64,000 bases of DNA from Pollenia angustigena (Eukaryota > Arthropoda > Insecta > Diptera > Polleniidae), in the NCBI GenBank assembly GCA_930367215.1, contig OV884059.1:152208511-152272510 (forward strand), read 5' to 3'. The notes under the pieces are model-generated. The model did not search any database. It was not told the DNA's origin and saw only the letters and a program-made list of their open reading frames with translations. Made by a program: the position numbers and the translations under genes. Each line of letters starts with the position of its first letter. Within the stretch, counting starts at the first letter, position 1. Shown piece after piece: positions 34,814 through 46,349 of this stretch.

Positions 34814-35316
34814 TTAAAACCTAAATATGCAATTTCACCAAAATATGCAACAATATGCAAAAACAAATCGATGCCATTTTAACGCAAATTTAATGACTCG
34901 GAAAGATAACACAGCCCGACAAAATTAAAAAAAGAATTTTTGCTTTTTTTAATTTATCAACTGATTCTAGTTAATTTGGGTGCGCTTAATTCAAAACTGT
35001 AATCAGTTTGTCTCGATCAGCTCTAGTTTTCATGATATAACTTTTTATACCCTCCACTTATGACCTCCAATTACCAATTACCCAAATTTTTTTTTCCAAA
35101 TTTTTTTTTTTTATCAACATTTTTTATTTACTGTTATAGTTATTGCCAAAAAAAAATCCCATATTTTTTTAAGTTCAGCGCACCCAAATTAACTAGAATC
35201 AGTTGATAAATTCAAAGAAGCAAATTGAGTGTTGGCCTGTGTAATTGGTCGACATCGTTCTTGGACTATCGACAAAAAACATGCATTTGCATGGAAATCG
35301 CATCCCTAATTATTAC

Positions 35317-35860
35317 AATCTTGACTACAAGCCTTTTTATATTTATTTTAATTTAACTTTCCTAAACAAAAACAATACAATACGAAAATACTCACTCTCA
35401 CACACTCTCACTTTATTTGAATTACTTTGATTTTTGATTTTTAGTTTTATCATTTGCTTTGCATTTTTACGAATGGCCCTAGAAAAGAAACACATCGACC
35501 GGCACAAATTTTCATATAAATTTCCGACACCTTTTTCACTAATTAACTCGAAATTTTCCAAAGAGATTTTTACACAGAATTATTAAGAAACACTTAAATT
35601 ACATTTGTATGCAAAAATATTTAAATTTTCTCAATTAATTAAGGTGATTTTATTAATTTCTTTGCGACATTAATCATCGAACAACCGAACACCTGTAAAA
35701 TTTTAGAAAACTAAAGAAGACAGCAAGCGGAGTTTGTTTGCTACGGTTTTTGTTGTAATTTTGTTAATGATGTACTAAATGAGTGAGTGAGTGTGAATTC
35801 ACTAGTGAGAGGAAACAAATCGTCGAATGTGATGCGTAATTGGATTTAATGATGGATTGT
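35317..35860. repeat. Boundary module M, copy 3 (M-a type), start of unit B
   Basis: Same core as 7805-7930, same a-type continuation ('caagcggagtttgtttgcta', 'tgatgtactaaatgagtgag'). The minus-strand core frame spans 72 codons here (35343-35561). Confidence 0.65.
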
Positions 35861-37796
35861 TAAAGAAAACTACAAACAGAAAGAAATCAAATTTATAGAA
35901 ATTTGTTTTTTGCAATAAAATAAAAAAAAAATTGTAAGTTTTTTTTATTGTTGTTTCAATGTAAATTCTTAAACGAAATTTTTTTATTTTAAGTACAGAA
36001 ACAGCCAGTTAGATTTGTTTAAACTTATGAGCAGTAAACAAGAAATTATAATAAAGGCGAACGAAATAATAAGTCTTAGGAAAATCATATGGAAACATTT
36101 TAATTTTTTGTTTTCATTTTTGTCTTTCTTTTTTCCGTTGACCTTTTTCAGCACAACTTGAAGGACAAATGTACACATAGAGCTCGTGCCCTAGCCTTAA
36201 CAATAATTAGTATTGTGGTTATTTTGTTGAACTATTTATGGTTTTTAACCGAAATTTTCAATATTTTTTTAATTAGGCTTAAGTTCATCAAATTTAATTT
36301 CCATTAAATTATTTTTATGAAGAAAGGAATTTCATAACATGAAAATTAATTAAAATTGTTATCGATAATCTTCCATTCCTGACCGTAAAAGATTTTAACG
36401 TTTGAAAATGCTAATTCATATCAAAGAAGGCGCGAAGAAAACTGTTTAGACCTAATATATTTTTTATAAAACCTAATATATTTTTTATAAAATTTTATCT
36501 AAAATTTTAATTACAAAACGATATACTTCTGATTTTTGGTACTTTTTTCAAGACTTTGTCTTTAAATCCAAAGTAAATTTGTTTTTGTGTTTTTTTCTGT
36601 ATTGTCTTTTTGTATGATAAAGGCTTATTTCGGATAAAAAAAAATTTGGTCTAAGTGAGTAAAATTTTAATTCGAAATGATAACTTCTGATTTAGAAGAA
36701 ATTTGCATAAAGCTCTGTAGCCTTGAAATAAGTTATATTTATGATTCATTTTAAAAGTTTCATTCATTGCAAAATTTTGTGCATTTTATTTTGATTTTGG
36801 TTTCTTAGAGTACTCATTGAAACTGGCAAAACCCCGTTGTGAATTATTTTCTTCATAAGCTGTAAAAATATTTCACATGTGAGCTATTTATAATCGTGTG
36901 AATTTTTTGAAAAAAAGAAAATTTACAAGTAATTTTTTTCGTAGTTGAAAATTTGAACATTCAGAAATTTCTACAACACATTTTATTCATGATACCAACT
37001 GTTCACACGTTCGGAAATTTACATGTGAAATTTTATTTATGATAAGGGTGATACAATTTGTTTTATGTCTCAAACTTCTTTTTATTCTTTTTTATCAAAA
37101 TTTTCCCTGAATTACATACCCTAGTATGTAAGAAGCATATTTTGATATATTTTTGTTAACTTCTATGCTTCTGCAACGAATTGGTTCATCTTAATTGTAG
37201 ATTACTTTGAATTACAGGGAAAGAAGTTTATTTTCTAAAGTAATTAATTTCGTTTCTTAAAACAAGATAATAAAAACTAACGTCTTGATTTTAAATTATT
37301 TCGTTCCTATTTAGTAAAATTTTCTTAAATAAAAAAACATTTTGCTTTAACCAAGCCACACATATATTTACACTGAAAAAACAAATCAATCTATCCATAC
37401 ATACTATAATCAAGTCGAAGCGGTGTCAATAGTACGGTAACAACGGATTTCCTTAAATCAAGTTCAGAATGCTTTATACAAGTACGGATTATATGAGTAA
37501 TCCGAAAAAATTATGGTTTTTATTAAAAGTGTGATAAAATTAATCTCAAACTGTGTTTGCTTCACGAATTTCTAAGGTGGTTCAATCTCAATTCGTACTT
37601 GAGATAACCCAAAATTGAAATTAGGTGGATTTTAACCTAAGCACATAGAAAGAATATTATTCCGCCCTTTGTTTACAGAGGAATTTTTTATAATCATTTC
37701 GTTGAATATTTTATGTTTTCAATACGATGTTTAATCATAGAATTTTTACCTAGTAAAATTAATTTTTTTAAGCTGTCATTATTTACAAATAATATA
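35861..37796. other. Gene-free A+T-rich stretch, unit B
   Basis: Colinear with 8201-10554 apart from the region of the hairpin MITE at 9463, which is replaced by a 70-base unrelated segment (36835-36895). No gene signal. Confidence 0.5.
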
Positions 37797-38175
37797 ATTT
37801 TATGAGTTTTAATAAATCAGTAAAACCTCTGATGTTTTTTTCGGAGGTGATTTACAAACATTAAAATTAAAATTTTTTTAATATATTCAACATTTTTCAT
37901 TTTTCGAATTTATTGTATGAGCTAAATTTCAGTTATGTATTTTATAAAGCTTTTTTGTAATAGTTCTATTCCTTTAATTTTTCAGAAATGACTTTATACA
38001 CCACAAGACTGTTATATTGTATTTTCTTTCTACATTAAATTTAAATTTAGCTCATAGAATAAATTCGAAAAATGAAAAATGTTGAATATATTAAAAAAAT
38101 TTTAATTTTAATGTTTGTGAATCACCTCCGAAAAAAACATCAGAGGTTTTACTGATTTATTAAAACTCATAAAAT
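37797..38175. repeat. Near-perfect 379-bp palindrome upstream of the peptide pseudogene
   Basis: The outer arms 'tatgagttttaataaatcag' (37801) and its complement (near 38155-38175), and inner arms through 'cctctgatgttttt..cggag' pair along about 150 bases each, with a loop of about 90 bases. In unit A the right arm is the same but the outer left arm is different. Likely a palindromic MITE; no target duplication seen. Confidence 0.7.
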
Positions 38176-38227
38176 TTGTATATTTGCATATTACCACAAA
38201 AACGAAATGAAATTACTATAAAATAAT

Positions 38228-38318
38228 GGGAATTCACCCATCAGCTTTTAAATTTAGACCTTATGAGATGTAGTCACGTTTTAAATGTCCAAAAAGATGT
38301 TAAAAAAATATATAAAAG
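38228..38318 (+). promoter_or_regulatory. Promoter of the peptide pseudogene
   Basis: kappaB-like GGGAATTCAC (38228-38237) and TATATAAAAG (38309-38318) are both kept. The 30-base segment holding the GATA site in unit A is absent here, with 'cataaaatttg' running straight into 'tatatttgcatatt'. Confidence 0.5.
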
Positions 38319-38409
38319 CGGAACAATTGCAAGCGAATAGACAGTTAAAAAAAATATTCAATCAAATTTTTCTAATTGATAAGAACAAAAAAGTATTTAA
38401 ACTCAAAAT

Positions 38410-38757
38410 ATGTTTTCTTTAAAGTGCATCCTATTGTTGGCAGCCTGCTTAACCTTAACTGCTTTAACTTCACCCATTGAGTTCGAGGATTTATATGAAC
38501 CCCAGCAAGCAATACTAGAGGATTACGAATATGAACCAGTTTTAGTACGTCGTGCCAGATCACATCAGGGTGGTAGTTTTGATCCTGGCTTTAAAAAAGC
38601 CCAATTTGGAATATAAGCTTTTGCAAATTATAATCACAATTTATACAGCAGTAGTGATGGTCGTGGCACATTCGATGCTCATGCTCAAGCTTCACGCAAT
38701 TTTGATTACAATCGTAACGATTTCAGTGGTGGCATACGTAGATCTATAAGTTTTTAA
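38410..38757 (+). pseudogene. Second copy of the attacin/edin-like peptide gene, nonsense-truncated
   Basis: Same length and frame as 11149-11496, no indel. Codon 69 is TAA instead of GAA (38614-38616), so translation would stop after 68 residues, 18 residues into the mature peptide. The frame after the stop is open to the original terminator. Other differences from the unit A gene include changes in the signal peptide, D40E, S-P to S-H after the RRAR site, P at 59, and R for G at 111. The signal peptide, propeptide and furin site are kept. Whether a truncated, 18-residue mature peptide is made is unknown; the simplest reading is a young pseudogene or a null allele. Confidence 0.85.
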
Positions 38758-39638
38758 GTGTTTTTTTTTTAATTCTTTTTAGAAACTGCTTTTTATCTAT
38801 TGCAATTAGTATTATTATATGATAATCGCTTAATTAATTTTAAAATAAAAAGCAATAAAACATGTTAATAAAAATAATATAATGGCAAAAGTTAAAGTTA
38901 TTTAAAAAAAATATTTTGGTATTTTTAAAATTTCAGTTTCTGTGAAATTTTCAAAATTTTGTGTAGTATAAAATGCTTAGCAAAACTTTCTCAAAATAGA
39001 AAAGTTTTACAAAAATTTACCAAAATATCCGATAAATTTTTAACTAAGATTTTAAAGCAAGATTTTGCCAAAATTTTATTAATAGTAGGTTCTGCAAGCT
39101 TGCATAATAAAAAATTCGGGGGGGGGGTGCTTTAAAACCATGGTGAATAAGGCCATGATGGCATTATTGCTCAACTGAATGGGAGATAAAGCCATAATGG
39201 CCTTATTGCCCAATCATTGAGAGGTAAGGTTATATTTAAAAATATAGCCATATTTTTTTTCGCAAATGAGAGATAAAGCCATATTTTTTCAGAAAATTGT
39301 TATGCATGGTGTAAACATTCTGTAAAAGGGAAAATCCTTAGTTATCATTGAAAAATATTTTTATATTCTTGTGACGCGTCCTACTGGAGGAAAAACCCCT
39401 AAGTACGGCAGCAGGCCGTCACGCAGAAAAACTTCAGTATGCGAAGCCAGATTGCAATGCTTAACTTTAGTGTTTCCGGAACTGAAATGAGAGATAAAGC
39501 CATTTTCTAATATTGCTAATGTGAGCTAAGGCCATGGATGGCTTTATCTCCCATTCAAATAAAAAAAAATAAAAAAGTTTAATAAATTTTTGAGCCTAAG
39601 GTCTTTTTTTTATAAAAAACTTTTAACTTTTATTTAAA

Positions 39639-39680
39639 AACCAATATTTCGGCACTTCCTTGAGTGCCTTCTTCAGGGTT
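39639..39680 (-). ncRNA. Hammerhead ribozyme motif of the PLE, inverted left copy
   Basis: Exact complement of 41968-42009: CTGAAGA, stem II GGCACT/AGTGCC, GAAA, TATT, read on the minus strand. Confidence 0.7.
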
Positions 39681-39814
39681 ATTTTTTCTTTAACAAATTT
39701 AACAATAAGTGACAAATTAAAAAATTTTTCTAATTCAAAAACAAAATAAAATATTTTTCAAATCAAACTTGATCTATTACAATATAAATAAATTTTTAAC
39801 TTCCGTTTCTATTT

Positions 39815-40135
39815 TTATAAATTAAGGTCCTTATCCAATCTGTTATAATTTGAGTCATCCCTCACAATATCATTAATTCTTAACTCATAATCAACTCTAT
39901 TCATTGCAACAGTTGTGTTCCCTTTGTCTGCATTTAAGATAAAAATGTCCCTATTAGATCTCAAAAATCTATCTGTTTCCTTTACTTTGTCCAATATAAA
40001 CTTATCCCTATTCGTTAGTCTCATTTTATTAATGTGGTTGTCTATATTTGTAGTCAGTTGTGTTCTTGCTATTTCCTGTTCCTCTTTTTCCCTAAGTGTC
40101 TGTACTAAATCCTCTCCTTCAGTTATAATTTTCAA
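39815..40135 (-). pseudogene. N-terminal PLE fragment in the inverted left copy
   Basis: Minus-strand frame of 106 codons, including TRDKFILDKVKETDRFLRS and then ILNADKGNTTVAMNRVDYE, the PLE N-terminal conserved ADKGN block. It stops shortly after RLDKD, where an internal deletion has joined the N-terminal part directly to the 3' end of the element. It overlaps in content with the first 35 residues of the plus-strand copy, so the two coding pieces are mirror images around about 40150. It adds N-terminal sequence that the plus-strand copy lacks. Confidence 0.75.
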
Positions 40136-40167
40136 AACTGGAAAATGTTTCCTTTCCGACGGATCTT

Positions 40168-41852
40168 AAATGCAGACAAAGGGAACACAACTGTTGCAAT
40201 GAATAGAGTTGATTATGAGTTAAGAATTAATGATATTGTGAGGGATGACTCAAATTATAAGAGATTGGATAAGGACCCTACTAGCAAACTAGAAAAGATA
40301 AATAATAGTTTAGTTCATGAACTTTTTAATAATGATACAATTACAATCGCAGAAAGGAATAAACTTAAAACTAATACAGCAATAGCATCTAGGCTATACG
40401 GTGTTCCAAAAATTCATAAAATTAATTTTCCATTAAGGCCAATATGTTCAATGATAAATTCTCCATCATATGAACTATGGTAATATATAACAGGAATTCT
40501 CAATAAAATTACTGAAAATTCAAAGTATAATGTTAAAGATTCTCTTCAATTTAAAGACAGAATTAGGAATATTACATTAGATAATAATGAGAGGTTAATT
40601 TCTCTTGATGTAGTTTCATTGTTTCCTAGCATTCCAATAGATTTAGCTATAAATATAATAGAGGAAAAATGGAATATAATAAGGGAACATACGAATATGG
40701 AGAAGGACTTATTCTTACGTATTCTTAAATTTTGTATAATAGATAGTAGATATTTTCAATTAAATAATCATATATATAATCAAATGAAAGGACTTCCCAT
40801 GGGTTCGCCAGCTTCTCCAATTGTAGCAGATATAGTTATGGAAAGGTTATTAGATATAATGTGTGGAAAAATTAATTATTAAACCGAAGATCTTAACTAA
40901 ATATGTTGATGACTTATTTTGTATAATTTCTGAATCAGGAATAGGTCAAATGTTAGATATTTTTAACTCTTTTCATTCAAACATTAAATTTACAATTGAA
41001 AGGAAATCTAATTCAAGAATATCATATTTAGACACCTTGATAATTAGAAGAGGAAATAGGATATTAATAGATTGGTATCAAAAACCAACATCTTCTGGCA
41101 GAATTATTAATTATTTCTCGAAACATCCAAAGAGAATAATTATTAATACAGCTAAAAATTTTATAGAAATAGTTCTAAAAATAAGTGATTCAGAATTTCA
41201 TAGAGATAATAAAAGGAAGATTTCAGGTATTTTAACTGATAATAGCTTTCCTAAACAACTAATAACAGATTTATTAATTCAACATAATAATTGTAGATTA
41301 AATAACCGAAATAGTATTACAGAACAGAGGATTTTTAAGTCGGTAACATACATACCAAAATTTTCAGAAAGATTAGAAAAATCAAATATATATGATAGTA
41401 AAATATACAAAATAGCTCATAAATCTTTTAACACAGTAGGTAAACTATTTACTAAAATGAAAGACAAAGTAAAGAAGATGGATATGTCAAATATAGTTTA
41501 TAAAATACCATGTAAGGATAATGATAGTGGACAGTGTAATAAAGTATATATAGGTACAACAAAAAATAAACTAAAAACTAGGATAGCAGGACATAAATCA
41601 GATCAAAAATATAGAAATATTTCATCACAAAAAACAGCTTTATCAACTCATTGTGCCAATCTAAACCATTATCCAGATTTTGAAAATACAACTGTTTTAA
41701 ATACAGAAAATAATTATAAACGTAGATTTATGTTAGAAATGTTACAAATTATAAAGGTTCCGTCAATTTCTAGAATTAATTTCAAGTCAGACACTGAAAA
41801 TGTAGCACAAAATTATAGACACTTAATTTATAAAAATAGAAACGGAAGTTAA
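40168..41852 (+). pseudogene. PLE reverse transcriptase with GIY-YIG endonuclease, disrupted
   Basis: Order of blocks: ADKGNTTVAMNRVDY at the start, YGVPKIHK near 40400-40425, a TAA at 40481-40483, then in the same frame SLDVVSLFPSIPID, KGLPMGSPASPIVAD (near 40790-40835), a frameshift near 40860, then TKYVDDLF (catalytic YVDD), SYLDTLI, and from about 41490 the endonuclease with KIPC, VYIGTTKNKLKTRIAGHKSD (GIY-YIG core with R and H) and a later E in RFMLEML. YVDD and a C-terminal GIY-YIG domain are diagnostic of Penelope-like elements. One stop and one frameshift are the only lesions seen in this copy, which also starts without its N-terminus. It is a recent but dead insertion. Confidence 0.9.
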
Positions 41853-41967
41853 AAATTTATTTATATTGTAATAGATCAAGTTTGATTTGAAAAATATTTT
41901 ATTTTGTTTTTGAATTAGAAAAATTTTTTAATTTGTCACTTATTGTTAAATTTGTTAAAGCAAAAAT

Positions 41968-42009
41968 AACCCTGAAGAAGGCACTCAAGGAAGTGCCGAA
42001 ATATTGGTT
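41968..42009 (+). ncRNA. Hammerhead ribozyme motif of the PLE, right copy
   Basis: CTGAAGA (41972-41978), stem II GGCACT/AGTGCC (41980-41985 with 41992-41997), GAAA (41998-42001), then TATT (42002-42005). Stem I pairs AACC (41968-41971) with GGTT (42006-42009). As in the orphan motif, stem III is reduced to a self-complementary AUAU, so cleavage after 42005 would need a dimer. Hammerheads at this place are known for Penelope-like elements. Confidence 0.7.
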
Positions 42010-42559
42010 TTTAAATAAAAGTTAAAAGTTTTTTATAAAAAAAAGACCTTAGGCTCAAAAATTTATTAAAGTTTAAAAAATAAAGGTCGAATAAAATACA
42101 TAATTTATAAAAATAAAAAAGGCTTTATCTCCCTATTGAATGAGAGATAAAGCCATCATGGCCTTATCTACCATGGTATTAAAGCACCCCCCTAAAATTC
42201 TTATAAATACATACAGTGGACCTTGATTATCTTTGATTCGATTAACCGGCAACAACAAATATCCGGGAGAGAAAAAGGATTTTTTGCAACTTTTATCCGG
42301 AACTATCAAATTTTTTCAAACAATTAAAAAAATGTGAATAAAACGAATGGGAATTCCCTAGCAATGCGCTGCAAGCATGTTTTGTTCCCTGTATTCTGTG
42401 AAAATTACTTTTTCCCCAATCATATATTTTGGATACGTATGTGCATCGGAGGTGTATAACGTTGTATGGCCATTTTGCAAAGTGAATTCTAAAGTGAAGG
42501 AATGGGCTAATTTGGTTCCTTTGTTTAAAAAAACATTTTATATGAAATTTGGTTCCGAA

Positions 42560-42800
42560 TAGGGTGTTCAGTCGAATAATTTTTGTTCGATTAATCGAAC
42601 AATTTTAGACGATTAATTATTCGAATAATTTAAAATGACTAATTTCGATTAAAGAATTAATCGAAGAATTTATACCGATGAATCGAATAATAATTATATA
42701 TAATATTTCTGTTAAATGTATAAATTTTTAAAGTTTTAAGTCGAATAAACAAACCAAATGTATGTGTCCGTTGGAATTAAAAAAAAACAGTCATGTTAAG
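42560..42800. mobile_element. hAT-like fragment (TAGGGTGTTCA family), unit B
   Basis: Counterpart of 13254-13490; this copy keeps an additional 'attcgattaatcg'-type segment near its left end that unit A lacks. Confidence 0.5.
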
Positions 42801-43624
42801 TGAAGAATTTAGCTTATATTTGTGTTAAATTTTTCAACCCTTACTCAATTCTTAACCCATTACTGCAGTTTTTGCTTTCACTTAATTCTCGTCTGTTCAG
42901 ACTTGCAATTTTTTAAGTTTTGCTTTGAAATTTAATTATATCTAGACCGTTTACAATTTTATTTGAACCCTTCCATTTAGTTTATCAATATCTTGTCTAT
43001 TTCATTTTTTTTACTATTTTATTAAAATTTTTAAATTAGTTATTTTTCGTTCAAAGCAACAACAATTTTATTCAAAGAAATTTACATGCAGCCTTCGTTG
43101 TGCATAAAAATACGAATAAAACAAAGACCGTGCTGACCGAGTGCAAACATCTCCACAACAGCCCCTTTCTTCTAATAACTCTAACCAAAGAACTCGAAAA
43201 ATAAGCAAAAGTTAAACCGTGTTAACCTAGACTCGGTAAAAAAGTTATTTAAAGGGTAAAATTTTGAAAAATAGAATTGGATTTAAAAATAAACAAAACA
43301 TTTTTGGAAAATTTCGATGGGGGACACCAGAGTTGCAAATATATTTCTTAACGCTTAATTACCAAAACTTCACGCCAATTTATACAAAAAAAAGTATTAT
43401 AATGTAAATCTAAAGTCGTGATAATTTAAAATTATGTAATGAACTCTGATTGCTTAAACTTTTATTTAAAATGACAATAAATATTTGGTCGTAACATCTT
43501 CGTAATTTTTTTCTAAAAGCGGCTTATTATAGTATACATTTTTTATTTTTCTTTTTAAGAAAATAGCAGTAGTATTACAACATATGCATATGTTTTCCTG
43601 TATTTATCTTAAGGTGAATATTTC

Positions 43625-43790
43625 GATGGATAAAGGTTTCTGTGCAAGACCCATGCGTATTCAGAAAGCATAACACGTTGCATTTCCTTTGAATCAGTCC
43701 CCAACCTTCATATCCTGATGAAACCTTTCATCCGTGTTCATCTGAAACAGTTCTTAAGTTTTCTTTAAAAAAAATTAAAAAATTGTATGT
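43625..43790 (-). pseudogene. SDEHGERF-type fragment, unit B
   Basis: Counterpart of 14955-15120. An extra base ('tttcatccgtg' against 'tttcaccgtg') breaks the motif itself in this copy. Confidence 0.4.
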
Positions 43791-43904
43791 GCAGAAAATG
43801 CAGCTTTAGTGACATCTTAATAAGAGCCGATGTGAAAGTTACATTTCGAAGAAAAAGGCACGCCGATCAGAAAAGTTATTTTAAAGAATCAGAAGGTTCT
43901 GTGA

Positions 43905-46105
43905 ACTGGTGCATTATTTATTTATTTATTTTATTTATTTAATATATGTTTAGGTCTATGGATAAATCCTTACAGCCTAATACAAATGAGTATTTAACTT
44001 AACTATAAAATCTAGAGAAAAATCAATAAATTCAAACATTTCATTAAAGCAACAACACAGTTTTCTAAATGGGTCGGTCTGCCATAGAATAGTTAGTTCG
44101 GAAAGTTTTTATAAATAAGGGATTATAGTACCGTACGTCGTGGAATGTTAAATGATAAACTACTTAATAAAAAATTCGAGCATACTTTTCCATTTATTAA
44201 GTTAATTAGAAATGACACATTTAGCATAACTCTGCGACTTTTCAGTGTTGGCAAACGTATTAAAGATAATCTAGTAGAATATGAGGGGAAATTATCATAT
44301 CCTCAATATGTATCTCTCAGGCAAAAAGCAAGAATTGTTTTTGAATGGATTCAATATGATCACTATGAACCATATAATGTGGATCCCATACAATCGAACC
44401 GTATTCCAAGATTGGTCTAACGAGAGATGTGTAAAGTTGTTTAGTGACGAAAGGATCATTGAATTCTTTCGCCCAACGTTTAATAAAAGCCAGAGTACAA
44501 CGAGCCCTGTTGACAGTTGTGTTGAATAAAATCCAATTTTGCATCTATCTCGATTTTATAGTCACCGAGTTTATAGTTATTTAAAATACTACGTTTTCTA
44601 GAAAAGCGCATATGTTTACATTTCATTAGGATTAATTCCATTAGGCTATGTTTACACAAATTATAAAAGGTATCCAAGTCTTCTTGAAGATAAATATGGT
44701 CTAAAGAGTTCGTGAAGCTTAAAAAAATTTTTACATCATCTGTGAACATTAGTTTATGTGCATGTTTAATAATATCAGGCATGTCGTTGATAAAGAGCAG
44801 AAACAAAAGAGGGCCAAGGTAACTACCTTGCGGAACACCGGATTTTTCCAATATAGGTTTAGAAGTTGAAACCCAAAAATTTACGCATTGTATTCTGCCG
44901 AGAAGATAGTACTTTAGCCAGCTTAAATAAGTTTTGTCAAAACCCATAATATCAATTTTTCTCAGAAGAAGGTTGTGATTTACCTTATCAAATGCCTTAC
45001 TGAAGTCGGTATATATAACGTCGGTATGCTGGTTGTTGACGAATCTATTATTTACCAAAGTTGTCAGTTCTAAAATATTTGTCATAGTTGATGATTCTTT
45101 ACGAAATCCGTGTTGAAAAGGTGTTAATAACGGTGAATCTTTATGAATCTTAAATGCATTTTTCAAAAAGTTTTGGAATTGCGCTAAGTTTGGCTATACC
45201 TCTGTAATTAATTATATTTGATTTATTTCCAGATTTGAACAAAGGAATTAAATATGACTCTCTCCATATTTTTGGAAAATAGCCATTTTTCATAGAAATG
45301 TTAAAAATAATTGACAATGGCATTGCTTAAGCTTCCATACATTTAATTAAAATATTGCTTTGTATACCATCAGGACCCATTGAGTTTGAATATTTAAAAG
45401 ATTTTAAGCATAATATTAAGTGTGGTTATTGGTGAAAATGAAATAGTTGGACCAGTAACTATATGAAATGGATAATTGACATTTTCAGCACAATGTGCAT
45501 CAGAATATGTGGACGAAAAAAAGTCGGCGAATAAATCACTGATTTTCTTTTCATCGTGTGTTTCAGTGCCCATATATTTCATGACCTTCGGTGCGCCAGC
45601 GATCTTTTTTTTTCGAATTTACAAATTTATAGAATGATCTTGGACCGTATTTTAAGTTGTTTTTTATTTTAATCAAATAATCGTTATATAATTTAGCATT
45701 TAGCAAATTATATTTTGCACGAAGGACGGAATACTTGCTGTAATCGCAGTGGGATCCAGATTTCTTATATTTTCTGTAATTCTTGTTTATTAAATTTTTT
45801 AACGAATAAAGTTGTTTATTACCCCATGGTGGTCCTGATTTGATCACAATGAAAATTTTGGTATACATTCATTCTTATATTGTTTTATTGTACTGTAGAA
45901 ATTATTAATCATTTTATCGATTGTTTCTGGTGCGCTAATGCGAATGGATAACAATTGAATCCAATTTGTGTTAATTAAATGGTTATGTAGGTCGTTGTAA
46001 TTTGCCCTTTTAAAACCATTCAATTGTAGGGTGATAACGATCTTCTGGGAGTGTTTAAGAGGTTCTTTAAATATCCAAAGCTTCAATTGAATCTTTCGCT
46101 TGGCA
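43905..46105 (-). mobile_element. Jockey-type non-LTR retrotransposon, 5'-truncated, unit B
   Basis: Same insertion as 15260-17470, with the same 5' break and the same tail. It has small private differences, for example a 17-base segment near 44625 and a 10-base 'ttggcaac' segment at the 5' end. Confidence 0.85.
44055..46086 (-). pseudogene. Reverse transcriptase of jockey-type element, disrupted, unit B
   Basis: Motifs VIYTDFSKAFDKVNH, SGVPQGSYLGPLLFLLFIND and MFTDDVKIF are intact in one frame of 228 codons (44480-45166). GVPQGS is followed here by the conventional YLGP, where unit A has RLDP, so this copy is closer to an ancestral state at this point. The upstream half is in 45394-45868 and 45844-46086 with frameshifts near 45150, 45400 and 45600. 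The TAA shared with unit A is kept (near 45329). Confidence 0.85.
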
Positions 46106-46349
46106 ACTATTTATAGATCAAAACATACTTAGCTTAAAACCAATTTTACTTCTCACTGGTAGCCAGCATCAATCAATACTGGTTGCGTTTCGCACGAAAA
46201 GAAAGAAACAAATGCAAATATTTCAAATCTTCTAAATAAAATTAAACATGATAAATGTTCAATAGACTTCAAAATTATTGCAATATTGACTGGAATGCAA
46301 AAAGGATACACAAAATAGTTGTGTATCAAAGCTTTTCTTGGGATTCAAA

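Larger units (their letters stand above)
7659..35308. repeat. Tandem repeat unit A (about 27.65 kb)
   Basis: First full copy of a large direct repeat. The same landmarks recur in the same order and orientation about 27-28.6 kb downstream: peptide gene 11149 and 38410, foldback element 21768 and 49971, PIF MITE 23833 and 51913, mariner-type relic 33174 and 61131. The offset changes locally because each copy carries private insertions. Unit A alone has TATACCC-type repeats at 11641 and 13706, a PIF MITE at 20846 and a hAT-like element at 25084. The boundary base is set arbitrarily at module M, because related M modules sit at both junctions. Confidence 0.9.
31675..35308. mobile_element. hAT-like element (3634 bp) hosting a nested piggyBac-like element, unit A
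   Basis: Terminal inverted repeats (T/A)AGGGATG.GATTT.CATGCA at both ends, with identical 8-bp flanks ATTATTAC (31667-31674 and 35309-35316). The related modules at 7659 and 26330 are uninterrupted at this point. Subterminal 'aatatgca' repeats are frequent at both ends. A hAT-type protein relic is on the minus strand at 32285-32480. TAGGG ends and 8-bp duplication agree with hAT. Confidence 0.8.
39577..42115 (+). mobile_element. Penelope-like element (PLE), head-to-head inverted copy, unit B only
   Basis: A right-hand copy on the plus strand carries reverse transcriptase and GIY-YIG endonuclease (40168-41852) plus a 3' terminal region. Left of it, in opposite orientation, lies a second, internally deleted copy consisting of the terminal region (about 39578-39830) joined to an N-terminal coding part (39830-40140). 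The two terminal regions are complementary over about 240 bases. Both include a hammerhead motif. Pairs of PLE copies in inverted or tandem order are typical of this group. Absent from unit A (empty site near 12808). Confidence 0.85.
39118..42192. mobile_element. GGGGGTGCTTT element, unit B copy, split by a Penelope-like insertion
   Basis: Same ends and same 'gataaagccat' subrepeats as 12336-12888. The break at about 39576/42115 corresponds to 12801-12815 in unit A, where the sequence is continuous. Confidence 0.75.
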
